From CAZHRJ01 sp964534765 (GTDB taxonomy: Bacteria > Lindowbacteria > 2-12-FULL-62-27): DNA of 64,000 bases. A model generated the notes under the pieces. That model was not told the DNA's origin. It searched no databases and saw nothing but the letters and a program-made list of their open reading frames with translations. The number at the start of each line of letters is the position of its first letter. Positions within the stretch are counted from its first letter, which is position 1. The stretch lies in contig CAZHRJ010000001.1 of the NCBI GenBank assembly GCA_964534765.1, positions 12,336-76,335 of the forward strand. Reading direction: 5' to 3'. The position numbers and the translations under genes were made by a program. Positions 9,296-18,088 of the stretch are shown here, piece by piece.

Positions 9296-10443
9296 CGGCC
9301 GGGAAAATTCCCTCCACTCAGCCCTATTTCAGCTCCCGACAGCGGCGATTGATCCTGAGGTCGACGCTAGACATTCTCCGCACCGGCCGGCTGATTCTTG
9401 GACCCTACACGGAAAAGCTGGAGCGCGGGTTCGGCGGCTATATCGGATCGCCCTACGCCGTCGCCGTCAGTTCCTGCACCGCGGCGATGGAAATCGTTCT
9501 CCGCTGGATCGGCGTCGCCGGACGGGAGGTCATCGTGCCGACCAACACGTTTGTCGCGTCGGTCAACGCCGTGATCTTCGCGGGCGGCCGGCCGGTTCTG
9601 GCCGACATCGATGCGGATTCGCTGTGCCTGAGCCTGCGGGATACGGAACGAAAGATCAGCCGCGAAACGAAAGCGGTCATTTTGGTGCACATCGCGGGAA
9701 TCGTTCATCCCCGGGTCGAATCGTTTCGGGACCTGTGCCGGCGGAGAAAGATTTTCCTGATCGAGGATGTCGCCCACGCCACGGGCGCGTCGATCGGCGC
9801 GAAGAGCGCAAAGAAGGCGGGCGGTTTTGGCGATGCCGGATGTTTTTCGTTCTACCCGACGAAAGTCATGACCACGGGCGCGGGCGGAATGATCACCACG
9901 CGCCACCGGGATCTGGCGGAATTCGCGGTCAGCCTGAGACACCACGGCGCCGGTCGAAGAGGAGGGTTGACCGACGTCCAGCGCCTCGGCAACGACTGGC
10001 TGATGGACGAATTCCGCGCGGGCGTAGGGCTGGCTCAGCTGGCGGATATCGAGTCGATGATCGCGGCCAGACGGCGCCTCGCCAAATCCTATTCCCAAGC
10101 CATCCGGGGGATGGCGGCCGTCAAAGCCATGGAGCCGCCGAAACACATCCGGCACGTGTATTACAAATATCCGGTCGTGACGCCCGATCCTCAGATCCGG
10201 CGGCGGCTCGTGGATACGTTGAAATCCCACTATGGAATCGACACCGGCTCCATTTATCTTCCGCCCGTCCATCGTCAGCCCTACCACGCCCGCGCGCTGG
10301 GTCTTCGGCCCGAGAACTTTCCGGAGGCCGAGGACATTCTTCCCCGTATCCTGTGTCTTCCCGTATATCCGCAGATGACGCAAAAAGATCAGAAGCGGGT
10401 GTTGGGCGCCCTGCGGGAAGTTTTGAGCCGGCTGAGACGATGA
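9292..10443 (+). CDS. DegT/DnrJ/EryC1/StrS family sugar aminotransferase
   Basis: 383-residue PLP enzyme of the fold type I sugar aminotransferases. The PLP lysine is Lys191 in FSFYPTKVMTTGAGG, with IEDVAHATGA ahead of it holding the PLP-pyridine Asp. The family transaminates keto-sugars bound to nucleotides, usually from glutamate. It overlaps both neighbours by four bases (ATGA), which indicates translational coupling with the SDR upstream and the WbqC gene downstream. It should act on the keto-sugar made by the upstream SDR. The intact Lys contrasts with the His variant at 41141-42496. Confidence 0.9.
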   Translation: MTAGKIPSTQPYFSSRQRRLILRSTLDILRTGRLILGPYTEKLERGFGGYIGSPYAVAVSSCTAAMEIVLRWIGVAGREVIVPTNTFVASVNAVIFAGGRPVLADIDADSLCLSLRDTERKISRETKAVILVHIAGIVHPRVESFRDLCRRRKIFLIEDVAHATGASIGAKSAKKAGGFGDAGCFSFYPTKVMTTGAGGMITTRHRDLAEFAVSLRHHGAGRRGGLTDVQRLGNDWLMDEFRAGVGLAQLADIESMIAARRRLAKSYSQAIRGMAAVKAMEPPKHIRHVYYKYPVVTPDPQIRRRLVDTLKSHYGIDTGSIYLPPVHRQPYHARALGLRPENFPEAEDILPRILCLPVYPQMTQKDQKRVLGALREVLSRLRR

Positions 10444-11120
10444 GAGCCTGCATTCACCAGCCGAATTTTCTGCCGTATCTGGGGATTTTCAATAAAATCA
10501 AGCAGTCCGACATTTATGTCGTCTATGACGTCGCCCAGTATGTCCGGGACCGGTTTGACAACCGAAACCAGATCAAAGGCCCGGCCGGACCGATCTGGCT
10601 GACCGTTCCGCTGCAGGTGAAAGACTCCTTTCTGAAGCGTTTTTTTGAGGTCAAACTTCCGGATGACCCGCACTGGAAAAAAAAGCACCTGCGAACCATT
10701 GAACACACTTATTCCCGGGCCGCGCATTTCAAAACCTATTTTCCGCCGTTTGCGGGCATCTACGAGGGTCCGCACGCGACGCTGGCTGATATCAGCGTGG
10801 CCATCATAGAGTTTTTGCTGAAGGAATTCCGGATCGGGACGCGGGTGGTGAGGACGACGGCGATGGATCTGGACAGTTCCCTGCAGTCCACAGAGATGAT
10901 TGTTCAGATCCTGAAAAAACTGGGCGTGACCCGATACCTTGCCGGGGCGAGCGGAAAGAAATATATGGATATGGATCTGCTGGCGAAGGAAGGCATTCAG
11001 GTCGACTTTCAGCATTACGACCATCCGATCTACCGGCAGATGTATGGGGCCTTTGTGCCGAACCTGGCGGCCATTGATTTGTTGTTCAATGAAGGGGAAA
11101 ATGCGGGGAATCTGATCTAG
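10440..11120 (+). CDS. WbqC-like family protein
   Basis: 226 residues beginning MRACIHQPNFLPYLGIFNKI, the recognisable start of the WbqC family found in O-antigen clusters. The family's biochemical role is not securely established; it accompanies DegT aminotransferases and may N-modify amino sugars. The start is the ATG inside the ATGA overlap with the aminotransferase; the same frame is open far upstream but that part is a shadow of the neighbouring genes. The stop codon TAG lies inside the left edge of a 59-base hairpin repeat. Confidence 0.85.
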   Translation: MRACIHQPNFLPYLGIFNKIKQSDIYVVYDVAQYVRDRFDNRNQIKGPAGPIWLTVPLQVKDSFLKRFFEVKLPDDPHWKKKHLRTIEHTYSRAAHFKTYFPPFAGIYEGPHATLADISVAIIEFLLKEFRIGTRVVRTTAMDLDSSLQSTEMIVQILKKLGVTRYLAGASGKKYMDMDLLAKEGIQVDFQHYDHPIYRQMYGAFVPNLAAIDLLFNEGENAGNLI

Positions 11121-11175
11121 ACCATGGAGGGTCAGTGCCGGCGATTGCCAGGGATGGCAAGGATTCGCCGGCCTA
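11117..11175 (+). repeat. 59-base two-hairpin dispersed repeat, copy A
   Basis: Copy A of an element also present at 28160-28218; about 54 of 59 bases match. Hairpin 1 is GACC-loop-GGTC with loop ATGGAG. Hairpin 2 has an 8-base outer stem (GCCGGCGA with TCGCCGGC) and a 6-base inner stem (TTGCCA with TGGCAA) separated by a one-sided bulge. The element fills the gap between the WbqC stop, which it contains, and the ribosome-binding site of the PIG-L gene. It could be an attenuator, a processing site or a mobile REP-like sequence. Confidence 0.75.
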
Positions 11176-11188
11176 GGAGGAGACACGC

Positions 11189-11797
11189 GTGAAAGTGCTT
11201 TGCATCGGCGCCCATCCGGATGATCTGGAGATCGGCATGGGCGGGACCATCGCCCGGTACGCGGCGGAAGGCCATCAGGTAGTGATGGCGATCTGCATGG
11301 TTCCGAACGAACGGGATGTCCGGAGCCGCGAGCTGGAGAGGGCGGCGAAGATTTTAGGGGCGAAACCCCGGGTCTTGCATTTGAATTTGGACCACAAAAT
11401 TCTGACCAGGGAAATCATCGGAATCTTTGATAAGCTGATCGAGGACTTCAAGCCCGGCGTCATCTATACTCACTGGAACCACGATTCCCATCAGGACCAC
11501 CGGATTATTTCCGAAGCCGTGTTTTCCGCCGCCCGAAGAAACCAGTGTGACGTGTTCATGTTCGAGCAGATTCTCCCGGGCGGAATCACGCCCTACGCCT
11601 TTCACGGCCAGAAAATCGTGGACGTATCCAAATACATGAAATCCAAAATCGCCGCGCTCAAAGCCCACCGGACACAAATGCGGCGCTACAAGTTCGACTG
11701 GGTCGGCGGCGTGAAGGGCCGGTCGAGCCAGTGGGGCTATATGATCCGGGTCAAATACGCGGAAGCGTTTGAGGTCGTCAAGATCATCATCAAGTAG
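11189..11797 (+). CDS. PIG-L family deacetylase
   Basis: 202 residues with the zinc-site start MKVLCIGAHPDDLEIGMGG (AHPDD) and the distal HWNHDSHQDHR motif that gives the third ligand. The family deacetylates N-acetyl sugars such as GlcNAc-linked lipids or glycans. In this operon (SDR, aminotransferase, WbqC) it probably trims an acetamido sugar. Start is GTG at 11189 with AGGAGG eight bases upstream; that Shine-Dalgarno sits immediately after hairpin repeat A. The 3' end overlaps the convergent murJ-like gene by eight bases. Confidence 0.87.
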   Translation: MKVLCIGAHPDDLEIGMGGTIARYAAEGHQVVMAICMVPNERDVRSRELERAAKILGAKPRVLHLNLDHKILTREIIGIFDKLIEDFKPGVIYTHWNHDSHQDHRIISEAVFSAARRNQCDVFMFEQILPGGITPYAFHGQKIVDVSKYMKSKIAALKAHRTQMRRYKFDWVGGVKGRSSQWGYMIRVKYAEAFEVVKIIIK

Positions 11798-13448
11798 CGG
11801 ATTTCCTTTTGATTCTCTTCCGAAAATGTGTCAGAAAGAGATCGGTCACCTCATCCATTTCAGCCACTCGGACGGGTTTGCACGCGGCAACAAACACGCA
11901 CACAAAAACCGCCGACAACACCGCCAGACGCATCAGGATCGACACCGTCAACCCCAACCCGGCGCCGGCCGACAGCGCGGCGGCGTCCAGACTCGCCCAG
12001 ACCAGAGGCATTGCGAATCCGTATCGCAAGAGATGGGCGGCGGCGCCGGCAAGCAGGGAGACGCAGGCGATCTTGCCGCAGGTCCGCAGGATGTCCAGAC
12101 CGCCCATGGGACCCAGCCGGCGGCGCATCTGCCAGAAGAGACACGCAAACCAGACTCCCTCTCCCAGAGCGCGGCCAAGCGCGATCCCGCGGTGGGCCAT
12201 CGAGTCGACCAGGATGACGTTCAAGGCCGTGTTCGCGATCATGGCCGCCACCGTGCTCCAGAGCGGAGTCAGAAAATCCTTCATCGCTATCAGGGACTGC
12301 AAGGTATGCGTCCGCCACACCAGGAGCAGCAGACCCAGAGTGTAGTAAATCAGCGCATCGGTCGTCAGCTGCGTCGCCGAGGCGTCAAACGCGCCTCTCT
12401 GAAACAACACCCGCACAATATCCGCCCGAAAAACAAACAGCAACACGGACATCGGCAGAAACAGCAGGGACAGCATCCGAAGGCCGCGGACGTAGGCGCT
12501 GCGATACCGCTGCGCATCCCCGGCAGATGAAAAGGCGGTCATGGCGGAATTCAGGACGGTCATAAACGGCGTACCCAGACTGCTGAAGACGATCTGGATG
12601 GGCATATACGCGAAATTCAGGGCCGAGATGCTGCCCACCACCAGCCGGGACGCCAGAACCCGTTCCGCGAGGTTGGTCATCGCGTGTGCCGCGACGCGGA
12701 TCACAACCGGCACCGTCTGAACCGACAGTTCCCGGATGGCCGGATGGCGCAAATTGCAAACCAGCCGGTAGGGCGGGACGGCTTTCAGGACTGAGGGGAT
12801 CTGGACCAGAAACTGCGTCGCGGCGGCGCCGATCATCCCCCAGGCCACGCCGATGATGCCGCCAAACCAGCCGCTCGACAGAATGGCGGAGATCATGGCG
12901 ATATTAAAAAATATATTGCTGAGCGCCGGCGGCGTGAATTTCTGGGAAATCTGCAGAACGCTCTGGGACCAGATGATCAGGGCGTTCAAGATCACCACCA
13001 GTCCCATGATCCTCACCAGCCGGCGGGCCAGATCCCATTGTTCCGGCTGAAATCCCGGAGCGATCAGATGGATAACCGCCGGCATGATCAGAATGACGGC
13101 CAGCGCCAGAAGAACCGAGAATCCCAGCACCAGATGAAACATGCTCCAGACGACCTCCTGTAGCTGAGACCGCCGGGCGGCGACAAAAACGTATTCTCCC
13201 AGGATCGAGACCATCACCGTGCCAAGGCCGATGACAAAAATCGCTGATAAAAGCGATGGAACGATCAACGCCACCAGGTAAGCGTCCGTCAGGTGCCCCG
13301 CTCCAAACACGCCCGCCATCGCCGCCTCCCGGCCGAGGCCCAGGAGATGTCCGGCGAAGGTGATGGCGGTGACCGATACCGTTGCCTGGAAAACAGTTTT
13401 TGTCGTGACATCTCCGGAATCCATTTCCGGCGGCGGAATCTGCGGCAT
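11790..13448 (-). CDS. murJ: MurJ/MviN-type lipid flippase (MOP superfamily)
   Basis: 552-residue polytopic membrane protein with about 14 hydrophobic segments. The first carries GLGREAAMAGVFGAGHLTDAYLVA, typical of MurJ, and the middle has VLFQRGAFDASAT, matching the conserved RGAFD loop. MurJ exports lipid II across the inner membrane. With only one such protein visible and a housekeeping operon around it (glyS upstream, 32-base gap), the peptidoglycan role is favoured, although an O-unit flippase role is possible given the glycan genes next door. Confidence 0.85.
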   Translation of the reverse strand: MPQIPPPEMDSGDVTTKTVFQATVSVTAITFAGHLLGLGREAAMAGVFGAGHLTDAYLVALIVPSLLSAIFVIGLGTVMVSILGEYVFVAARRSQLQEVVWSMFHLVLGFSVLLALAVILIMPAVIHLIAPGFQPEQWDLARRLVRIMGLVVILNALIIWSQSVLQISQKFTPPALSNIFFNIAMISAILSSGWFGGIIGVAWGMIGAAATQFLVQIPSVLKAVPPYRLVCNLRHPAIRELSVQTVPVVIRVAAHAMTNLAERVLASRLVVGSISALNFAYMPIQIVFSSLGTPFMTVLNSAMTAFSSAGDAQRYRSAYVRGLRMLSLLFLPMSVLLFVFRADIVRVLFQRGAFDASATQLTTDALIYYTLGLLLLVWRTHTLQSLIAMKDFLTPLWSTVAAMIANTALNVILVDSMAHRGIALGRALGEGVWFACLFWQMRRRLGPMGGLDILRTCGKIACVSLLAGAAAHLLRYGFAMPLVWASLDAAALSAGAGLGLTVSILMRLAVLSAVFVCVFVAACKPVRVAEMDEVTDLFLTHFRKRIKRKSAT

Positions 13449-13480
13449 CTTCGGAAATCAGGCTCTACGGCGCGGCGACG

Positions 13481-15580
13481 TCAGTCGCTGACGGCGATTC
13501 TGTCGAACTCGGCGTAGGATCGAAACGCGGAGCTGATTGTCAGGATAAGCGCCAGCCGGTTTTTCCGGACTGCCGGGTCGTCCACCATGACGAATACTTT
13601 CTCGAAAAACCGGTGCAACGGGTCGGCCATCTGGAGGATGGACCGCAGCCGGTCCGTGTATTTCCGGTCGGGCAGGGCGCGCAGGCGGCCCTGCCAGGCC
13701 AGAAACGCCTCGTGAAGCAGCCGTTCCTCGTCCTGCTGAAACCGGGCAGGGTCCAGCGGCGGAATCTGTTTTTCGGATTTGACGATGTTGTGCGCGCGCT
13801 TGGCGGTGCGCAGCAGCGTCAGCCACGCCTCGCCTCCTTCCGCGGAGACTTTCCGCATGGCCTCGACCTTGCCCGCTATTTCGCAGGCATCATCCGAGAC
13901 CGGCAAACAGGCTGAGACGAATTCCGCCGGATGCTGTTCCCGCAGGAGGGATTCCAGCCGGCCACGAAAAAATTCCATGATGTCCGGCACGGCCCCGCGA
14001 AGCGCGGCCGGATCGGGAAAAATCTGCGCGGCGTCCTCGGCCAGTTTCCGCAGCGGCAGGTGCCAGGCGCGGGCCAGCAGGATTCGGGCGATGCCGATCG
14101 ACGCGCGCCGCAGTCCATACGGATCGGCCGATGCGGTTGGCCGGAGACGGATCGAAAATGCGCCCAGCAACAGTTCCAGCTTGTCCGCCAGCGCCAGAAG
14201 GGCGGCAAGCGGCTGTTCGGGCAGAGCGTCCTGAGGACCTTTGGGCAGATAGTGATCCGCGATCGCCGCGGAGACTTCCGGCGGGAGTCCTTCGAGTTGG
14301 GCGTAGATCCGGCCCATGTGTCCCTGAAGATCCGGAAATTCACGGACGATGTCGGTCAACAGATCCGCTTTACACAGATAGGCCAATTCGCCGTAATTTT
14401 CCAGATCGATATCGATGCCCAGCCTCGGCGGCAGAATCACCATCAGGTCGCGGATGCGGCGCGCGCGGTCATGGAGAGTTCCGAGTCCTTCGAGGTAAAC
14501 GACCTTTTTCAGGCCCTCAATCCGGTCCGACAACTTTTTTTTCTGATCCGACTCGAAAAAATATTTCGCGTCCGAAAACCGCGCGGTCAGAACTCGCTCG
14601 TTTCCGGCCGTCACCCCGCCGCCTCCGCGGATCGAATCCGGCGGGCCGTTTCGGACGACGAGAAAGTGCGGGGCCAGGGATCCGGCGTGGCTGAACACGG
14701 GGAAATACCGCTGGTGGCGGCTCATCGCGCTTTTGAGAATCGCGTCCGGGATGGACAGAAACGAGGGATCAAACGATCCCAGGAGGACCGTCGGGTATTC
14801 GGTCAGATTCACCACCTCGGATAGAAGTCCTTCCGGCATATCGGTCTTGAGGCGCCGCGGCCGCTTTGTGAGAAGGCGCCGGGATTCCAGCACAATTTTC
14901 TCCCGGCGGGACTCGGCTGAAACAAGAACGAGATATTTTTCGAGCCGTTTAAAATAGTCCGCCGCGGACGCCGGCCGAAACCATGCCGGATGGAAAAATT
15001 TGTTTCCACAGGTTTTGGGTCCCGAGACAAGACCGAACGCCCGGAAGCGGACCGGGCGGCCATGGAAAAGACACATCAGCCATCTGACCGGGCGGGCAAA
15101 GGCCGGTGCGTCGCCGGTCATGGGCCAGCGCATGGTTTTTGGGAAAGTCATCGCGGTCAGAATGCCCGGAATCTGTTCCGCCAGGACTTGCGCCGCCGGC
15201 CGGCCTTTTTCCTTCAGCCGGACACCGACGAAGATCCGATCTTTTTTCCGTACCTGGATAACCTCTTTTTCGGTTGCCCCCGCCGATTTCAAAAATCCCA
15301 GCAGCGCCGGCGTCGGCCGGCCCTCTGAATCCCTCGCGGACTCCCAGGGCGGACCGGCGCGCTCGATCACTCTCGTTTCCGTGACGCGCTCGATCTTGCT
15401 CACATGGACCACCAGCCGGCACGGCGTGGCGAACACCCGGATGCCGCCGCCGGCGTGGCCGATCCGATGGTCTTTCAGCAGGCGGTCAACTTTTTCGGTG
15501 AGCTGCCCGGTCGCCAGGGGCAAAAACCGCGCCGGAATTTCCTCGGTGCCGACCTCGAGAAGAAAATCCTGATCAGGCAT
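13481..15580 (-). CDS. glyS: glycine--tRNA ligase beta subunit
   Basis: About 699 residues starting [21 protein letters not shown], the conserved N terminus of bacterial GlyS. Internal family marks are HFHP-like [21 protein letters not shown] and the C-terminal anticodon-binding region. It pairs with GlyQ in the alpha2-beta2 enzyme. An in-frame ATG lies further upstream at 15604, but the ATG at 15580 matches the family start and overlaps glyQ by only eight bases. The two genes are therefore translationally coupled. Confidence 0.95.
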   Translation of the reverse strand: MPDQDFLLEVGTEEIPARFLPLATGQLTEKVDRLLKDHRIGHAGGGIRVFATPCRLVVHVSKIERVTETRVIERAGPPWESARDSEGRPTPALLGFLKSAGATEKEVIQVRKKDRIFVGVRLKEKGRPAAQVLAEQIPGILTAMTFPKTMRWPMTGDAPAFARPVRWLMCLFHGRPVRFRAFGLVSGPKTCGNKFFHPAWFRPASAADYFKRLEKYLVLVSAESRREKIVLESRRLLTKRPRRLKTDMPEGLLSEVVNLTEYPTVLLGSFDPSFLSIPDAILKSAMSRHQRYFPVFSHAGSLAPHFLVVRNGPPDSIRGGGGVTAGNERVLTARFSDAKYFFESDQKKKLSDRIEGLKKVVYLEGLGTLHDRARRIRDLMVILPPRLGIDIDLENYGELAYLCKADLLTDIVREFPDLQGHMGRIYAQLEGLPPEVSAAIADHYLPKGPQDALPEQPLAALLALADKLELLLGAFSIRLRPTASADPYGLRRASIGIARILLARAWHLPLRKLAEDAAQIFPDPAALRGAVPDIMEFFRGRLESLLREQHPAEFVSACLPVSDDACEIAGKVEAMRKVSAEGGEAWLTLLRTAKRAHNIVKSEKQIPPLDPARFQQDEERLLHEAFLAWQGRLRALPDRKYTDRLRSILQMADPLHRFFEKVFVMVDDPAVRKNRLALILTISSAFRSYAEFDRIAVSD

Positions 15581-16472
15581 GAGGCGCCGCGAGCGGGAAG
15601 CCAAGGGATTCCCGAAGAGCGAGGTAACCTCGAGCCGCCAGAGAAGCCAGCTGCCGGACGCGGAGGATGTAGGTCATTCGTTCGGACACGCTGACGCAGC
15701 CGCGGGCATCGAGAAGATTGAAGGTATGGGAACATTTCTGGACAAATTCGTACCCGGGCAACACCAGTCCGGCGGCCATCAACCGGCGGGCCTCCGTCTC
15801 GAACACGTCAAATAACTTGAATAAAACCTCCGGATCGGACTTCTCGAAATTATAGGTCGACTGTTCCCACTCATTCCGCTTGTGCATCTCCGCGTACGTG
15901 ACCTCACGGTTCCATTTCAAATCATACACGTTGTCGACGCCCTGGAGCGCCATGCAGATCCGTTCGAGGCCATAGGTGAGTTCCACGGGTATGGGATCCA
16001 GTTTGATGCCGCCGACTTCCTGGAAATAGGTAAACTGCGTGATCTCCATCCCGTCCAGCCAGACCTCCCAGCCCAGCCCCCAAGCCCCGAGCGTCGGAGA
16101 TTCCCAGTCATCCTCCACGAACCGGATATCGTGTTCCCGCTCGGATATTCCCATCGCCCGCAGGGATCCAAGATACACCTCCTGGACGTCCGACGGAGCG
16201 GGTTTCAACAGGACCTGGTACTGGTAGTAATGCTGGAGCCGGTTGGGATTTTCACCGTATCGGCCGTCAGTGGGTCGCCGCGAGGGTTCCACGTATGCGC
16301 AACGCCATGGCTCAGGACCAAGGGATCGAAGAAATGTGTTTTGATTGAATGTCCCCGCGCCGACTTCCAGGCCCGCGGGCTGGACGATGGCGCATCCCCG
16401 GTTTGACCAGTAGGCGCTGATCGCTGCGATCAGATCCTGGAAGTACATGACCTTCGGCATGTCCTTCAGCAC
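15573..16472 (-). CDS. glyQ: glycine--tRNA ligase alpha subunit
   Basis: 299 residues with the invariant series [55 protein letters not shown] (split over a loop) and [17 protein letters not shown]. It is the catalytic subunit that activates glycine. Start is given as GTG at 16472, three bases after the cutA stop; ATG at 16460 or 16448 are also possible because the family usually begins just before the YFQ motif. Order is cutA-glyQ-glyS-murJ. Confidence 0.95.
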   Translation of the reverse strand: MLKDMPKVMYFQDLIAAISAYWSNRGCAIVQPAGLEVGAGTFNQNTFLRSLGPEPWRCAYVEPSRRPTDGRYGENPNRLQHYYQYQVLLKPAPSDVQEVYLGSLRAMGISEREHDIRFVEDDWESPTLGAWGLGWEVWLDGMEITQFTYFQEVGGIKLDPIPVELTYGLERICMALQGVDNVYDLKWNREVTYAEMHKRNEWEQSTYNFEKSDPEVLFKLFDVFETEARRLMAAGLVLPGYEFVQKCSHTFNLLDARGCVSVSERMTYILRVRQLASLAARGYLALRESLGFPLAAPHA

Positions 16473-16475
16473 GTC

Positions 16476-16829
16476 CTACTGCGCGGAGGAGGGGGCGCCG
16501 GCGGCGAGCCAGAGCAGATAATCGGGATTTCCGCCTTCGACGCGGATCGCGATGATTTCGGGAACCGTATACGAATGGAGCCGCTTGATCTCCGCCGTCA
16601 GCGCTCCCAGATGGGCCTGCTGAGTTTTGATGATCAACACGCACTCCGTCGCCTCATCGATCTTGCCTTCCCACCAGTACAGCGACTTGGCGCCGGGCAG
16701 AATGTTGACACAGGCCGCCAGACGTTTTTCGAGAAGTCCCCGGGCAATTGTTTCACCCTGATCGGCGGTTTCGCAGGTCGCCAGCACCACCAGAAATTCC
16801 GGAAGCGATTCGATCATCCCTTCGGCCAT
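16476..16829 (-). CDS. cutA: divalent-cation tolerance protein CutA1
   Basis: 117 residues with the CutA signature: FLVVLATCETADQGETIARGLLEKRLAACVNI and, near the end, HSYTVPEIIAIRV. The family forms trimers and is linked to copper tolerance, but its general function is still unclear. It is the first gene of the operon that continues into glyQ. A strong promoter (TTGACA, 15 bases, TAATAG) ends nine bases before the ATG, so the message should be almost leaderless. Confidence 0.93.
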   Translation of the reverse strand: MAEGMIESLPEFLVVLATCETADQGETIARGLLEKRLAACVNILPGAKSLYWWEGKIDEATECVLIIKTQQAHLGALTAEIKRLHSYTVPEIIAIRVEGGNPDYLLWLAAGAPSSAQ

Positions 16830-16838
16830 AGCGTGCTT

Positions 16839-16865
16839 CTATTACGAACCGTCCCTCCCTGTCAA
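16839..16865 (-). promoter_or_regulatory. sigma70-type promoter of the cutA-glyQ-glyS-murJ operon
   Basis: On the minus strand TTGACA (16865-16860) is followed after 15 bases by TAATAG (16844-16839). The cutA ATG begins at 16829, so initiation about seven bases past the -10 leaves only two or three untranslated bases, and no Shine-Dalgarno is present. The 15-base spacer is shorter than ideal. Confidence 0.55.
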
Positions 16866-16884
16866 CCGAACGGGCGGGAGTGCC

Positions 16885-17136
16885 TTACGCTTTTTGGATG
16901 ATCGCTTCGGCTTTTTCGATCAACAGATCGACACGGCTCTTGCGGCGGGAGTGATACACGACGTGGCCGGCGATATAGAAGATGAGCGCGGGCGGCAAGA
17001 CCATCAGCAGCACGATGCCCCAGAAAAATCCACGAGCCTGGTCCGGCTCCAGATCGCCGTAGCAGACCGGGCAGGCCATGGCGGATACCGATCCTACGGA
17101 CAGGACGAGAGCCACCAGAGCGGCGAGTCGGCTCAT
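16885..17136 (-). CDS. small CPVC-motif membrane protein of the cytochrome oxidase operon
   Basis: 83 residues: a signal-peptide-like start (MSRLAALVALVLSVGSVSA), then MACPVCYGD just after the presumed cleavage site, one transmembrane helix (GFFWGIVLLMVLPPALIFYIAGHVVY) and a basic tail. Start ATG at 17136 overlaps the subunit IV gene by four bases. A longer frame exists, but its first 33 residues are the shadow of that gene. The exported CxxC suggests a redox, haem or copper function in oxidase assembly, which is an inference from position and motif. I do not recognise a named family. Confidence 0.72.
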   Translation of the reverse strand: MSRLAALVALVLSVGSVSAMACPVCYGDLEPDQARGFFWGIVLLMVLPPALIFYIAGHVVYHSRRKSRVDLLIEKAEAIIQKA

Positions 17137-17480
17137 GACCGCGCTCCACCCAGGATGCCGGCGATATCGGGCGAGATGAGGAAGATCAGAATCAGAATCG
17201 CGATGAGAGACAGAACCACCACACCGTATATCCACTTGCCCTCAACTTTGAGGTGCATAAAAAACATAGCAATGAGAGTGACTTTGACCAGGGCTATGAA
17301 CGCCGCGATCGAAATGGCGGTAACGCGCGTGACATGGAGGGAATTGACCCATACGGTCAGAACCGTCAGAATCGCCAGCGCCACAAAAATGGCCAGGTAG
17401 ACCCTCACCATCTTCTGCGGGTCACCGTGCGATTGGGCACTTGTCTGAACCTCGGACAGAGCGTGTTTGGGCTGTTCCAT
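17133..17480 (-). CDS. cytochrome c oxidase subunit IV (prokaryotic type)
   Basis: 115 residues with a soluble N terminus and three hydrophobic segments (VYLAIFVALAILTVLTVWV, AAFIALVKVTLIAMFFMHLK, YGVVVLSLIAILILIFL). The MFFMHLK stretch is typical of bacterial COX4-type subunits. It stabilises the oxidase complex and has no cofactors. The ATG at 17480 shares its A with the TGA stop of coxC; the frame upstream of it is only a shadow. Confidence 0.85.
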   Translation of the reverse strand: MEQPKHALSEVQTSAQSHGDPQKMVRVYLAIFVALAILTVLTVWVNSLHVTRVTAISIAAFIALVKVTLIAMFFMHLKVEGKWIYGVVVLSLIAILILIFLISPDIAGILGGARS

Positions 17481-18088
17481 CAGAGCAGATACAACAACGG
17501 AAACAGGACGACCCACACGAGGTCGACGAAATGCCAGTAAATGCCCGCGTATTCGACTCGCTCGCATCGGTGAGGTGACCATTTGCCTCGTACCCCCTGA
17601 ATGAGGATATAGGTGTTGAACGCCAGGCCGCCCAGAACATGCAATCCATGAAGACCGGTCATCGTGAAATAAAAGGACCCAAAAAGACCGCTTGACATCG
17701 TGATCCCCAGGTCCACCCACTTGTGCGGGTATTCGTAGGCCTTGACCGCCAAAAACAACAGCCCGCACAGAATCGTGGCCGCCATGTATCCGATCATCTG
17801 ACCGGGCTTATTCTGTTGAATCGCCGCCAACGCCAATACCATTGTCACGCTGCTGATGATCAGAATCAAGGTATTCACAAACGCGATGGGCACGCCCAGC
17901 ATCTCATGAGGAGGCATGATAAACAGCGGACTGCCCAGACGCAGCACAATGTAGGAACTGATCAGACTCCCGAACAACATCACTTCCGACGCCAGAAATA
18001 CCCACATCCCCAGCTTCCCATGCGGCACTCCGGTCGACGTCGGCTCGTCCGACGGATCGAGTATCCAGGGAATACGCGCGGCCGACAT
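17480..18088 (-). CDS. coxC: cytochrome c oxidase subunit III
   Basis: 202 residues with five hydrophobic helices. Typical marks are HGKLGMWVFLASEVMLFGSLI near the start, FYFTMTGLHGLHVLGGL, and the C-terminal YAGIYWHFVDLVWVVLFPLLYLL. This is the heme-Cu oxidase subunit III that supports proton uptake and stability. It directly abuts coxA (18088) and overlaps subunit IV by one base. Confidence 0.95.
   Translation of the reverse strand: MSAARIPWILDPSDEPTSTGVPHGKLGMWVFLASEVMLFGSLISSYIVLRLGSPLFIMPPHEMLGVPIAFVNTLILIISSVTMVLALAAIQQNKPGQMIGYMAATILCGLLFLAVKAYEYPHKWVDLGITMSSGLFGSFYFTMTGLHGLHVLGGLAFNTYILIQGVRGKWSPHRCERVEYAGIYWHFVDLVWVVLFPLLYLL

Noticed and set aside
9367..10383. 338-codon minus-strand frame opposite the DegT aminotransferase
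   Set aside because: Composition is Arg/Gly/His-rich shadow sequence; the aminotransferase on the plus strand has all its active-site motifs.
8937..10439. N-terminal extension of the WbqC frame
   Set aside because: These codons read as shadow of the epimerase and aminotransferase; the WbqC family begins at the ATG inside the ATGA overlap.
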